A stretch of 64,000 nt of DNA from Turritopsis dohrnii (Eukaryota > Cnidaria > Hydrozoa > Anthoathecata > Oceaniidae): assembly GCA_027922465.2 (NCBI GenBank), contig BQMF02000017.1:682001-746000 (forward strand), in the 5' to 3' direction. This document shows positions 24,801 to 38,434 of this stretch, piece after piece (position 1 is the first letter of the stretch; each line of letters opens with the position of its first letter). The notes beneath the pieces were generated by a model. That model was not told the origin of the DNA and made no database searches. It saw only the letters and a program-made list of their open reading frames with translations. The translations under genes were made by a program, and so were the position numbers.

Positions 24801-27800
24801 ATATAATTAATTTCGCTAGTATAGCGAAGTATTGGTATCGTCGTTCTATGTATCTCCGTGACATTTTGGACGATCTCACTAAAGTAAATAATTGCATAAA
24901 AAAAGCCATGTCCGCACACACCTTAGCAACAAAATCTTTTGCAGGCTGATTAACGGGCTAAATTTGGACCAAATTATGAGAGTTCTCCAATTTTCATAAA
25001 AATTTGCACAAATCACAATTGAAAGGTGCTGATTTCGAATTTGACAGTCATTTTGTCAAATTTGGCCAAAATTGGGCAATTCGGGCCAAATTTGGACCAA
25101 ATTATGAAAGTTCTCCAATTTTCATAAAAATTTGCACAAATCACAATTGAAAGGTGCTGATTTCGAATTTGACTGCCAAATTATGAAAGTTCTCCAATTT
25201 TCATAAAAATTTGCACAAATCACAATTGAAAGGTGCCGATTTCGAATTTGACAGTCATTTTGTCAAATTTGGCCAAAATTGGGCAATTCGGGCCAAATTT
25301 GGACCAAATTATGAAAGTTCTCCAATTTTCAAAAAAATTTGCACAAAGCACAATTGAAAGGTGCCGATTTCGAATTTGACAGTTATTTTGTCAAATTTGG
25401 CCGAAATTGGGCAATTTGGGCCAAATTTGGACCAAATTATGAAGGTTCATCCAATTTTCATAAAAATTTGCACAAAGCACAAGTGAATGGTGCTGATTTC
25501 GAATTTGACAGTCATTTTGTCAAATTGGGCCAAAATTTGGCAATTTGGCAATGCTATATTGAGAATGTTTTATAATTGTTGAGAGTAGATTTGTGATTGT
25601 GACACCGTCCTGAAGACTTTAAGCCAAATTTGAGACGAATAAGTTTTGATCTATTTGTTTTGTATAATTGCGAGTTGAAATTCTGCTACCGTTATCAACT
25701 ATTGCATTTCACAGTTTTATGAACAGTATATATTTGTTAGAATTGTGAGAATGCAATATAGCGAAATTTTCGACTTCCAAGTCATCTTGTTTCTGTTGTA
25801 ATTATCTTTTTAGAGTATGTGTGGAGATATATAATGATTTCATTGATCTCAAGAGTTTCAAAAGCCAAGATTATAGAACATGAATTTTGAATGATGTTAT
25901 TATTTTTCTAATGCTTTACACATATTTATCGATATAATTTAGCCAATGGGATATGAAGGCTTCAAAATTTTCATGTCATCCTACCTTGGTGATCGAATAA
26001 GTGATGAGCTTTGCCAAACATTATTTTGGACGTTTCACAAGAAAGTAAAAGCCAACGATATTAAAAATTCAGAACTGCCTAATGCTTTGTTGAAAAAGTT
26101 CTTGGCAGAAAATGGTACTACTATAGAAAATCTAGAAGGTACAGTTAAGTTAAAAATGAAATTGTTGTAATGTAACTTGCCGTGATGATGAAGGCTTCCA
26201 TGGTTTTCTTTCTCACTAGAACTTTGTTTTTTGTCTATTTTAATCCAAGTGGGTTTTTTTTCTTAGATCCTTCTTATGCAAGAATTGCTAAAGGTGCACG
26301 ACGAGCTACAGTTGTTGCTACGGCAACCGTGGTCGCAGGAATACAAAATACAGATAGTGCTAATCATTCTAACACAGAATCATCAAATAACTTTAATAAT
26401 GTACATTCTTCTACCAAATCTATAAAATCTACTAATGCAGCTAATGACAGCTTACAGCCTGGTAAATGTTTTGTTTGTTTATGCAGATAAATTCTTTTGT
26501 TTTGTTGAAACAAAGTGTCAGTTGACTAATGAAAAACAAAAATAAAAAATTCAGATTTTATGATGCTATAACCTTCACAAATTGGTTCACAAATTTCAGG
26601 TGAAAAATGTTGTAAGGAATTATGCTACTACACTCCTTTGAGAATTAAGAGAAAAACTTGACATAATAAAAAAGATAAAAATCATCATCAAACTGACAAA
26701 CCGTCAAATAGTTCATTAAAAAGTTGTTTGTAAAAACTTTGTTGCCATAAAAGAACTTAAATTTGTACACTCCTTAGAATCTTATAACATATCTATATAT
26801 CCATATTAATACAAAATCAGGCTTTATTTCAGGATTTTTAGCTGCTACCGTTTTTACTTTTAAGATTGAGTTTCATAACTGTTGTTTACCTGTTTGCTTG
26901 GACAGTGACACCCGATAGGCCCACCATGGTTGGGCCTGAGGGGCTGAAAAATTTTTGAAATAAGGAACAGCCAGATCGCTGAAGAATTCACTTCCCAGGA
27001 GAATTCTTACGTACGTGGATTTAACAAGAATAATGTTGTTGGCAACATTATTTCAGATGAAAATTAAATAACTTATTATTTCGTTTTCGATTGCGTGATC
27101 ACACGTGCAGCTGGTTACGCAATGATAAAATGTAGCATAAAAAACGAAGGAAAAACCATTGAAAAAGAAAAACTTATTACGTTATTATGGAATGAGAAAG
27201 GAATGTGAAAGATCAAAATGTTAGAAATTACAGGTGGTATAGTGCAACGAGTAGCGTATTTTGAGGTAAGAAAAAGCGCCGAAAATAATGAATTAATACA
27301 TTCAAATTTACGGCTACCTATCACGTATGTGTAACAAAAGAAGTCTCTCGAGACGAGCTCTATTTAAAAATACACAATAGAAATAAAAATACGGCTGAAA
27401 AATACACAACAGACTGTCTGCGCGCATTCATAGAAATACATTTCACACTATTCAATTATCGTTCTGCAATTTAACAATCGCAATGGAAGAGGAGCTAGGT
27501 GGTAAACAAGGAGTCCGTCTCTCTACACCAGCACATGTAAAGGGCGATGCATAAAGACAGAGAGTTTTTGAACAAAAAGAACACTCAACTACTGATTGTA
27601 ATGAGTCAATGAATCCCTATTTGACAGTTTTTTTTATTTTTTCAGTTTTTTTGTTTTGCTCTTATTCAAGATTGAGTTTCAAAACTCAATTCAAGATTGA
27701 GTTTTTGCTACCGTTTTCCGGTAGCAAAAAACCCCTGAAAAAAACGCTGAAAATAGAAGCTATAAGAAGTTATGATATTGCAACTGCTCTAAAGTATATA

Positions 27801-30800
27801 AACTCTAAAACCATCTGAATTCTTGAAACTGAAAAACTAGTTGTAGATTTCCATTTTAAATCTTCTTTCATAGCCACATTAACTTAAAATAAGTTCATTT
27901 CATTTCTCCCAGTATTCTCTAGTTTTCAAAAGTTTCATCATTGGGATCTTTGTTACCATTTTTAAATTAGTTTGTATTTCAACATGAAACATACAAGAAC
28001 ACACTGAGTTCTTGCTTACATGGAAAAAACATGGAAGGGAAAAATTCTATCACATTTTTTTCTTTACTCAGTATTCCAATTAAGCAATTCACCATCTGAA
28101 GTTGTTCACTTCTTTACTGGTGTTATCTAAGTTTTAGTGATATACTTGATTTCGAAATTGTAACTTGTTTTTGAAAGTATTTGATTTATATTTTAATGAA
28201 GTTGTAGATATTAAATATACAATGTTTATTTTTCAGGTGAAATTTCTTCAAAGATTACCTTGTCCGACTTAGAAATATCAAATTGTCATTATAATCACTC
28301 TAATACAAACAAAAGTTTATCATTTGATGATGCTAACCCAGGGCATGGAAAGAATCAACACACCACTATGGATACATATGTTCCAATGATAGAAATAAAG
28401 GAAATAGCTTGCTATCTGTCATTGCTGGAAGGAGGTGATGTCAAAGACAAATTAGAATGTGAGTTGGTATTTTTTGACAAAGTGAATACGCTTTTAACAA
28501 ATGACTGTTTCTCTTTTGTCTTTTTCTTCTGGTATATGACGTAATTCTATTTGGAAACACAAAGTTTATTGCGTAATTGTTGGATTTTTTCGTAAGCAAG
28601 AAATACTTTTAAAATGGGGTTTGGTTGTCGTGGTTATCTGTCCAAACGTGATCACACCATATAACACATCTGTAGTGTTTATTTATGTCTAATATGGTAC
28701 ATCACCAAAATAATTAACTCCTGTAATGTTCACTCCTTCTGAGCTCAAAATCTGATCTATATCTCAAAATATCTTTTGAAGTGGTCTGACTTGAATTATC
28801 AAAATTTCCGGAAATATTTGAAAGTGGTATAATGCTTTTAATGTTAATATTCCCTACAGTTCTCTACAGTTTTTTTTTCTATAGTTCACTCATATTTTAC
28901 ATGATTTAATTGATAAATTTTGTGCATTATATCCGAAACTATTGTTTTTGAGAATTTATGTTAAATTATGTTCAAGCATGTGGTCATTATTTAGGTATGA
29001 ATTTTGAGGAGTAAATGCATAAGTACTTCCGGCTGCAAAACAAGAATAAAGAATATTTTAATGATTCTTGTTGATCCATTCTAGTTGTGTTCAGAGTTTA
29101 TGATGGTGACATGAACAATTATCTAGACCAACAAGTAAGATATTTTCCTAAATTTTATATTGTGTGGCATCGGCTTGAATATTATTACATGTTGCATATT
29201 ATTTCACATTATCTTGTGTACACAAAACTTTGTGCAATTAGCAATTTGATTCACTCTTCTTGAAAATCTAATTTTCCAAGCCCTAGTATGGTTTTGCTAA
29301 TATCCAGATTCGAGTTCCATATCAAATATTTTTATCTTTTCTTCTTTAGGAAATAGAATCTATTGTTGCCCAAATGGTACGAGTTGCAGAATACCTTGGA
29401 TGGGATACAAGTGTCTTGAAGCCAGTATAAAACTTTTATTACTATTTTTTTTTCTTTTGTCTTTGACCTAAAAGTAGCGGTATTTGGAGTTAAGGTTAAA
29501 TTTTCTTGTCCAGATATTAACAGACATGTTAGCTGAAATGGATTATGATGCTGATGGACAAATCAGTATGGAAGAATGGATTAAAGGAGGAATGAATAAT
29601 ATTCCCTTTCAAGTGCTGTTGGGTATGGATGTGGTGAGAATATTTAGTTATTTATCAGTAATTTTGTTTTATTTCTGGTTTTTTTTTGTCTAACTTGTAA
29701 AAATATCGAGCTTGTTTTTATTATTATATTCCAACATAATAATAAGCAATTATGGATATCCATAGTTTATCCCAAAAAAAAACTTTCAAAGTAAGAAAAA
29801 CAAAAACAAAATAGGAAGGGAATGATATTTCTTTGACTGTGTTTCTATGTTTTTAGAAAGTGGGAGAAGAAGGAAGGCATCAGGTGAGTATTTCATTTGC
29901 ATTCTGTCATCAAAATTGTTTCTCCTCTGTATCTGGATGCCCACTTTTCAATATTTCTCATTTTTCTTTGTAGTGGCAAATGAAGCATTTCAAGTCACAA
30001 GCATATTGCAATATATGTCATAGTCAACTGACTGGCTTTCGCAAGCAGGGTTTGCAATGCATATGTAAGAAATTTTGTGAAATGTTTTGTTGGTAAATCA
30101 GTTTTTCTAGTTCTTGAATAATTTTCAAGCTGTTTTGGTAATTAATAAATTAATCTCAAATTTCCTGCCAATTTGAAATTTCCCTCTGACAAATCTGAAA
30201 TTTCCTGTCATAGAACATTTGAAAAGCTGAAATCGACAACCATTTTCGAATTTTCTGAGTTTACAAAAGAAATTGACATTTTAATTAAATTTTCACAACA
30301 AATGTTCATAAAATGATTTCACTATAAGTTTTATTTCTCTGAGTTTAAACAAAGTAAAATGCACAGTGATTCGCGTGTTCCAATTCATTAACTATGCTAC
30401 GTTTGGGTGGACTTCAAAAATTTTAAAACTTATAAATTAATCACAAATTTCGCTCAAAGTCATGTTATTACCATTAACCAATAACAATAACAAACATTAC
30501 ACACAATATTTTTTTATTGTAGTTTGTCGTTACACATGTCATGAGAGGTGTGTCAACAGGGTTCCTAACTCTTGCATACAAACTTATACTGAAACCAAGT
30601 CGAAACGCAAAAAAATGGTAAGTACAATGCTGGTTTTTTTCATTTTTTTAAATGCAATATAACTGCATGATTTTTATAATTATGAAGAGTATGGACCATC
30701 ATTGGGTGGAAGGAAATTGTCCTGGAAAGTGCACAAAATGCAATAAGAATATAAAAAATAACTGTTTAACTGGCCTGCATTGTGTTTGGTGTCAAGCACA

Positions 30801-33800
30801 GGTATGATTTTTTTGGTATCTGTTTATTTTACAAAGATAATAATGTTTTCCTAAATTTATACATTTTTATTAAATATAATAGTCCTCTAAAAAAGAATGC
30901 TCAAATTAAGTTGAACATCAAAATTCCTGAAAATGCTGTGAAGATCCTGAATTTTCCCCCTGTTTTTCCTTCAAGGTTCATAATCGGTGTGTTGGTCAAA
31001 TGCCTACTGAATGTTCATTAGGTCCACACCGAGTTCACATATTACCGCCAATATGCATAGCTCCTCAAACAGTGAGTATGTTTTGTTTCATTTACCATTT
31101 ATGGGGGCCATAACCAGTTTTGCTTGTTATTTAAATATTGAACTCTTCGTTTGTTATTATTATTATTATTACAAATGTTTGCCCAGGATAGCCCAAGGTA
31201 CTGTTATCAATGAGGCTCCTGTGAAGGAGGTCCTAGAGCATTTAAAGCCCCCAATTGGTCTACCAAAGCTGTAATGACAGGAACCGCTCAACTAGACAAC
31301 CATCCTAGACATCATTCCTACTCATTTGCTGTGCTAAGCAAAGAGGAGTGATTCACACTGTTATAGTCGCTGGCATGGGATTGAACCAAGAGCCTCCCAA
31401 ACAGGAAGCAAGCACTCAACCACAAGGCTACCAGTCGGTTTATTTTGTTTTTTCAGAAAAAGGTGAAAGAGCAGACTTTAAAGGAAAAGAAAAGCTCTGT
31501 AATAAGTTATGATGGAATTCCCATGTCGATATCTCCATTAGCTAATACACAACCACTTGTTGTTTTTGTCAATCCTAAAAGTGGGGGCAGGCAGGGGGCA
31601 AGGTGAGTTATTTATTGTTGACTGCCACCATAGTGAATGGCTTAGATGGTGTGATGGAAGGTTGATTTATCGATTTTCACAAAAGCATGATATTGCTCTG
31701 ATCATATTGTTCTCTGATAAACAGCTCTTAAAATTTACATATTATCGTCGTACATGCATATTTTTATTTGTCTTTACTTGTATGGAATAATAGAAACAAA
31801 ATGAAACAAAAGCATTGGAATACTAGTGTAATGTAGAAATTACTGATTTTGTTTCACACTGCCGTTTCTTATGTAGGCTATTAAATAAGTTCCGTTACAT
31901 TCTTAATCCAAGACAAGTCTTTAATCTGGCGGATGGTGGCCCATTACCAGGCTTGAAGTTTTTCTCACAAGTTCCCAATTTTCGTGTCCTTTGTTGTGGT
32001 GGAGATGGAACTGCCGGATGGATCCTTTCCACAATTGGTAGTTATTTAAACTTAATGAGATTACATGCATGCTATTATGTTTCACTATCTTGATGATTGC
32101 CTTGCTATCTCTACAGACCGACTAACCAGTATAAAGCAAAGACCTCCAATGTCCATACTCCCATTAGGTGAGGTAGCCATAATTGTTAATGTTTCTACAT
32201 TTCCTTCATCAGAAGCAAGCTTGATCAGATCCACAAATTGATCCCAAACATTAGAATAATTATATAACAATGTAAATGTTCCACTTCTTAAACCCATGAA
32301 AAAGAGATCTATGCTTGTGTGAAAGACGGATGAAAACAGAGATCTATGCTTGTGTGAAAGACGAATGAAAAAGAGATCTATGCTTGTGTGAAAGACGAAT
32401 GAAAACAAAGCGATAACATAGTCTCAGTAATTTCTTCGATTGTTTTTGATCAACCTTTGTGAAAACCTTCGTATGTCTTGATTACTTCATAGGTACTGGT
32501 AATGATTTGGCTCGATGTTTGAATTGGGGAGGGGGTGAGTATCTGATTCTATTACTGTTTTTTACTGGGAATTACAAGTATCTGCAAGAACCTTTAATTT
32601 ATTAGGATATGACGGTGGAAGTATTGATAAATATTTGTGGAAAACTACAAAAAGTAAAGTAGTAATGATGGATAGGTATGAAGTGTTTATTTGATGATAC
32701 TTGTATGAATTTATATGTTACCTCATATGTTACCATTTTGCTGAATTACTTTAGATGGCAGATAGAATGTGAAGAATTGGAAAAAAATGAAGAAGCTGAT
32801 ATGATACCACAGAGTATCATGAATAACTATTTTTCTATTGGCGTTGTAAGCAATATAGATATCTTTTAAAATTACTATCATTTTGGTTTAACCAGCAGCT
32901 GCTATGTATCTGCGTTTAATATTATGTTTAGGATGCGTCAATAGCCTTAAAATTTCATTTGCAAAGAGAAAAGAGTCCCGAGAAATTCAACAGCAGGTAA
33001 CAATTCTTTCTATTGTGCCAATCATTTTCCGCAACCCTTTCTGAATTTTTCATTTTATGATTGATTTTCTGTCATTTTGATTCAGATTTAAAAATAAACT
33101 ACGATATTTTGAAGCTGGTACTTCTGAACAATTAGCTGCCTCTTGTAAAGGCCTACATAATGACATTGAAGTAATTGTAAGTATTTTTTCAGATTAATGA
33201 GTATATGTATATTTGTGTTGTGTTAGGCATAACGGGTATATCAACTAACTGCCTCTTGCTTTCAGTGTGACGGTGTGAAGCTGGAATTACCTAGCCTAGA
33301 GGGGATTGCTATTTTAAATATTCCAAGTATTTACGGTGGTGCTAACATATGGGGTGAACCTGAAAAAAAGAAAAAAAAAGGAAACACTAACAAAGATGCT
33401 TTAGATTTGAGCACGGCAGCTCAAGGTAATCTACTGCTTTTATGTTATAATTAACTAGAAGTTGGTTCAATTACTTCATTAAAACGTGTTGTTTTCCATG
33501 AAGACATGGGTGATCGGAAAATGGAAGTGGTCGGCCTAGAAAACAGTCTTTATGTTGGTCAAATCATTGCTGGTGTGCGGCAGCATGGTTTGCGGCTTGC
33601 TCAATGCTCTACTATTACTTTGAAGTACGACGTTTTTCTCAAACATGGTAGGCTCGTATAAGGAGTTGTTGACGATTACACCTATGTGATTTGTTTAGAG
33701 TAAAACGTACACTGCCCATGCAGGTTGATGGAGAACCCTGGATGCAGGCACCTGCAGAAGTATGTTTCTTTTGTCTTTCTACGTCACTCGATACTCAAAC

Positions 33801-34014
33801 CTCAAACGCGTGTTTGGGTGTGGTTGGTGCATCTAACCTCGTTTTCGATTTTTAAACTCATTCGCTTTTGCTATATGATTTTATTCAATGAACTTCTTGA
33901 TTTCAGCTGTCTATTCGCCACAAAAACCAAACACCTATGTGTGTTGCGCCTACTCAAGCCAAACGTGGTTTATTTGGCATGTTCACTCGTAGGTCGTACG
34001 AGGAAAACATGTGA
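21898..34014 (+). CDS. Class I diacylglycerol kinase, DGK beta/gamma type
   Basis: Phosphorylates diacylglycerol to phosphatidic acid, ending DAG signalling; class I enzymes are Ca2+-regulated. Twenty-five exons join in phase to 862 residues: 21898-21964, 24721-24794, 25943-26138, 26267-26461, 28237-28458, 29085-29134, 29350-29424, 29514-29633, 29857-29883, 29974-30064, 30523-30617, 30688-30801, 30976-31071, 31457-31602, 31877-32037, 32117-32167, 32493-32534, 32606-32675, 32755-32845, 32932-32996, 33086-33176, 33266-33425, 33504-33624, 33699-33759 and 33907-34014. Order: recoverin-homology region ([17 protein letters not shown]), EF-hands at about 252-271 ([12 protein letters not shown]) and 303-315 ([13 protein letters not shown]), two C1 zinc fingers (about 341-391 and 408-460), catalytic domain from about 508 with GGDGT at 564-568 and [12 protein letters not shown], then the accessory domain. 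The C-terminus ends [16 protein letters not shown]. The intron between exons 2 and 3 carries a satellite and that before exon 14 a SINE. Confidence 0.96.
24044..24070. repeat. Poly-G tract in kinase intron 1
   Basis: Six G, one A, then 20 G in a row. A second G-rich patch follows 14 bases later. Length is probably variable and hard to assemble. Confidence 0.8.
24960..25555. repeat. 128-bp tandem satellite in kinase intron 2
   Basis: Unit starts (AAATTTGGACCAAATTATGA) are at 24960, 25088, 25295 and 25423, spaced 128 bp where complete. An additional copy starts inside at about 25172 after the second is truncated near 25171. The last ends near 25555. Each unit contains an internal palindrome-like TTTGTCAAATTTGGCCAAA. 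Confidence 0.88.
31153..31440 (-). mobile_element. tRNA-derived SINE, antisense in the kinase intron before exon 14
   Basis: On the minus strand the element starts near 31440 with a tRNA-like head. It has an A-box-like TAGCCTTGTGGTTGAGTGC, and about 30 bases later GGTTCAATCCC, which fits the pol III B-box consensus GGTTCRANYCC. A unique body of about 200 bp follows, and a tail of (ATA)n at 31153-31170. It is not a tRNA gene: the 3' half of a cloverleaf does not form. The head abuts the acceptor of exon 14 (exon starts 31457). Confidence 0.85.
32296..32404. repeat. 35-bp tandem repeat, three copies
   Basis: AGATCTATGCTTGTGTGAAA recurs at 32305, 32340 and 32374 inside the intron between kinase exons 16 and 17. 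Confidence 0.85.
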
Positions 34015-34516
34015 GAGGAAGTTCACTCGACGATAATAGCTCTATATTTTCATACCGTTTGTTTGTGTGTTAACTTGTCATCGTTTGTGGTTCTTGTTTC
34101 TGTGTTAACCTAGCGAGCTTTTTTTATTAATTTTGTCACTTTCTATTGTGTGTCTTTCTATTACGAAAAATAATTTCGAATGAGGACGAACTGACTGAAG
34201 TGACTTAATTTATGATGGCTCTTTCTGTGTTTTATGCCTTCTAGTGCTTATAAAAAATGTGAATTGACACAATTATTAAAACTTAGTCATTTTACGAAAA
34301 CCATTGAAATACTTTTCAATACCTTTTGCTGACAATCTCTGCCATGGTGGGAAAAATTCAAAAGTACAGAAGAATGCCTTATTTTTTATTTGCTTATTTG
34401 ATCATGCTCTCCATTTTGTTTAATACCCTTAGCAACCGTTTCGTTGCATTCGATCGTAGATGTGTTTCGACTTTGAACCTAAAGCATACACCCCTCCAGC
34501 TGAAGAAAAATGTTTT

Positions 34517-34556
<40 letters not shown>

Positions 34557-36834
34557 AACGCATGAAGGTGAATAGTTCCATTAAGCTTATAATTCTTATG
34601 TCAGTCACTGGTATATCTACGTAACATACAATGGGAATGTATGATGGTTTTCTTACTTCTCATGTGCTGTTCTGTGTTCTCTGTATGTTCCTGTGTCGAG
34701 TGGAGAATATATTCTTGTCAAAATTCACATATGATAATGTAAATAGGTAATAATAAATATATATAATAGAAAACTTATACTTTCGTATAAGCCGTTTGTC
34801 CTCGTCACGCTCGAGATTTTCACTGCAACATCATAACTCGAGAGGAAATCAGAATAACTTAAGCTCTGTTTTTAATTGAGTAGTTTCTAAAGTGTTGTGG
34901 AGATTCGGCTTTGAGAGGCGACAGCATCATCGCCAGTTTGGAGAGAAACGCTGGACGTGTACATCCTCATTTTGAAGATAATTTCTCTGCAGATAAATTG
35001 CAAACCAGATACGCTGCTCTATTCATACTGGTCTGCAGTTTAAATGCGTGTGAATTTTAATTGTCTTAACTTGAATTTGTGTGAAAAGATGCAATTATAT
35101 AATGTATGAACATTCTTCAGACTAGTTGTTCAGACTCCTATCTGTGGAGGTGTATGGTCACAATACCACAATCAAGGTATTTGTTCTGTTTTTTAGTTCT
35201 TTCAACTTTTAGCAACGCCAAAATGATATTCAATTTATTTTTCTCGTACTCAAAATCTTTATGTAAATTATTTTCTCTCAAATTTTCTCATGTACAGTAT
35301 TTTTCCAAAATGGAGTCAAACCAACTTGCATGCCTTCATGACTCATTTTATTGCCAATCTGCTCGATTAAGTGTACCTAGCGAGAGTTTTAAACTTCCCA
35401 GATATTTTGGTTAATCTTTCTGAAAATGATCTTTATTTTGTGTGAGTGTGCCGGGTTTTTCCACAGCATGCTAAAATCTTATCGAAATGTTCCCTGCTCA
35501 CACATACTCCACACCTATTCCCTTTAATTTAAGCTTTTGTTCTTCCAAAAAAAAAAAAATATTTTGACAGCTTCCATATTTAACGTGAAGATGCACAAGT
35601 ATTTATTTTATTTGGTAGCAGTTGTATATTTTTAGTTGTATATTTTTTTTTGTTGGATAATAAACGACGCCTTCAAAATATAACTTGACATTCATTTCCA
35701 GTCTCCTTTTTCTGCATCAATCCTATGAAAGAAATCAGTAAGTTTTTGTATTCATACTTTTTATGTAAACCATGGATAAACCGAGGAACCACCCCTCCCA
35801 GATGTCCACTTCGAACTTTGTACTTGTTTTAGTTCAAACTTTTCTGTATTAAACATCCACCTGTATACGATAGTCACTTGTGTAAGATCTATTGTATTTC
35901 CTCCAGTCAGTGAATTTCCCGAGTTTGAATTCCGAAATAAACATGCAGTTCTAGTGTTTCAGGAAAACAGAAGGCGGTTCATAATATTGTCAAACGGTAA
36001 AGTGTTCGTTATAAAAGAAAGTGCACTTCGATATCCAATAGTATCATTCTTTGTAAGACAGCTTCAATAAATCTTAAATATTATTTATAACACGAACTTA
36101 ACAACAGCAACAAAAATTTAAAATAATAAGAACTAATAATACATAGCTTAACACTTTACAAGAATGAAGAGCTTGAATGTTTAGAATTGGAATTGTGTAC
36201 TTAACTGCAGAAGGAACTTGGATAGGATCCAGACTTAAGGATGGTCTGAAGATTATAGTCAGGACAACGTATCATAGTTGGGACAACATATTTTCGGACA
36301 GTCATACCAAGGAAAAACGAGTCATACTCGACACGAGTCATATTCGACACGAAATTCAATAATTGGTGACAACATGGAATATATTAACTTTCAGCTTATC
36401 GAATGCAGAACAACTCATTTGAATTTGCATTGCACTTACTTGCACACGTTCTGTAATCACAAACTAAATTCAATTCAACGATAAAAATAATCTTGTCACA
36501 AAATTTATACATCATTTCAAAATAGGCAATCTAGTTGAGTTTCAGACGAAGAGATAAGCTTAAGTAAGAAAATAATTAAACACATAAAACTCGCCCTAAA
36601 TATCTTTTAGGATAAACTTTGCGAATTTTCAACAAGATCACAATAAAAGGTTTGTTTTTTCCTCTAAAGACATTTTTCTCGCCAGGCGGTTAAATCAATG
36701 AATTTTGAAATCTCTTTTGAGAAACCTCGGGCATGTACTCCAAAATTTATGATTGTTTGATGGATGTATCCGGTGCTATGGCAACAACCTCTTTATTTAT
36801 GTGGTATGTCCATGCAACTGGAGTAGATTGCTAT
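34015..36834. other. 3' region between the convergent kinase and PNPO genes
   Basis: Probable kinase 3' UTR first. AATAAA occurs at 34752-34757 and again near 35657. A run of 36 A lies at 34518-34553. On the minus strand AATAAA at 36797-36792 is 38 bases after the PNPO stop. No further exon is seen. Confidence 0.5.
34518..34553. repeat. Poly-A run of 36
   Basis: Uninterrupted A tract in the probable kinase 3' UTR. No AATAAA precedes it closely and no inserted gene body is seen upstream, so it is more likely a simple repeat than a retrocopy tail. Confidence 0.8.
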
Positions 36835-38434
36835 CTATGGCGACAAGAATTCGTAACACCAACCATTTTCTCCGTTCCTGGTCAAATTTTCATCGATGAC
36901 CTCATCGTCGGAAGGTTTACGGAATTGCACTCTTTTATGAAGGCGCCCAGAACCACCAGCCCAAAATTCAAATAACCACGGTTTGACCAGATAACCGCCC
37001 CTATAATACACAACACGGAAGAAGAAATCCACCTAAAGTTCAAGAACAGATTAGAGAGTTAACTAGAAAGAAACTTGAAATACAAATTATTTTATGCCAA
37101 AACACAGTTACATTCGTATTTAACTATTAATCGAAATTTCGCTATGAAATAGTGAAAAGATGTCGAATCGAGGTTGACATGGAATTGGGGCTGACATGTT
37201 GTAATTGTATCAGTTATTACCAACTTTCTGGCTTCGGGACTTCCTTCCCATCATACAAGTTGGTCAATCGTACTCTTTCATCTTCTAAGTACTGGAAAAA
37301 GTTCATTAAAATAACCATATAAGTCAAACGGAATGGATGTTAATTCATATGCAATAAAGCAGCCTTTTAGCCCAAACCTGGAAGTTAGGTACAACAGTAC
37401 TTTGGAGACTGGCCAAAGCGCCTATTTGGCTGGTAAACGGTCGAGAGTGAAAATATTTCGTTGCTTCCTCCTCTGAAATCCTCTCAACAACACCTTTTAT
37501 GCGAATCTAAAAGTGATGTGTGAAAAATTACATTATATGATATTAATCAGTCAATCAATCAATCAATGTACAAACCTGCATTTGAAGTGGCTCCCAATAA
37601 AAGGTTAATGCTGCATATGGATTTTCAGCCTGGAGAAAACACAATCGTGATTATTTTGTCATAAATGTGAAATAACTCAAAAACTGTGCAAAGATTTACA
37701 GCATCGTGGAAAGGTCTGTTCTCATTTTTGTAACGATGATGTCTGATCAAAGTCTATAGAATATCGAAATCTGCCAAACCAACTGTTATGGAATATCTCT
37801 GACCATAGATTTTAATGGCACATTTTCTTTGTCCCCAATATTTCCCCTTAACTCAGAAGTACAAGGCTATCAAAGCAAGCAGAACAGCAAGCCACCTTTA
37901 CTAATAACCATAGTGCAGGTAATAACCACTTACATACTAATAGTTCACCATTGTTACCTATTACATCTTTTTGGTGCTTATCGTATTGAAAAAACCAGAC
38001 GCACATCTGTTAATGACATCTTATAAAAATCTGATAGGAAAACGTACTATTTCTTTTCCTTTTTCACTTGTACTGTTGGTAAAGAACTGAAATCCATTCT
38101 CACAGATCTTTTTTAACAAGACCATTCTCGCAGAAGGAATACCATTGCTACAGAGAAAAACGTTCATAAAAACCTTCGTAACAGTCAAACGATGGAAACA
38201 GGAGATGCCTGATGAAGAAGTTGAGTTACATTCAACCTCCTTCAATTACTGCAAGTCATAAATGATCAAGGTATACCTAGAGCAAGTGGCAATATTCATT
38301 GCATTTGCTTCCACAATGCCAGGATGCTCAACAGCTTCCTGCAACCACAGTTTAAACCACTCGTAAGGATCCTTAGATGGAAGAGCATCATCGCTAATCT
38401 TTGTAACGTTGTAATCAATTCGCATAGATGATAC
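36835..38434 (-). CDS. PNPO: Pyridoxamine 5'-phosphate oxidase
   Basis: FMN enzyme that oxidises pyridoxine or pyridoxamine 5'-phosphate to pyridoxal 5'-phosphate. Six exons join in phase: 38434-38277, 38147-38048, 37629-37576, 37506-37378, 37291-37221 and 37000-36835. From the ATG at 38425 this is 222 residues, close to bacterial PdxH (about 218) and shorter than human (261). Family segments are clear: [95 protein letters not shown] and [11 protein letters not shown]. The active-site RLH is kept, but the Asp that normally follows (RLHDR) is Lys. The first exon starts after an acceptor three codons before that ATG, so a further upstream exon with another start is possible. Confidence 0.95.

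Noticed and set aside
24960..25555. CRISPR-like array
   Set aside because: Units are directly adjacent 128-bp copies without unique spacers in a eukaryotic intron; an ordinary satellite.
31375..31440. tRNA gene suggested by A and B boxes
   Set aside because: B box fits but the acceptor stem and 3' half cannot pair, and an A/T-repeat tail follows a unique body; it is a SINE head.
34518..34553. Retrocopy tail
   Set aside because: No inserted body or target duplication found; treated as a simple A run.
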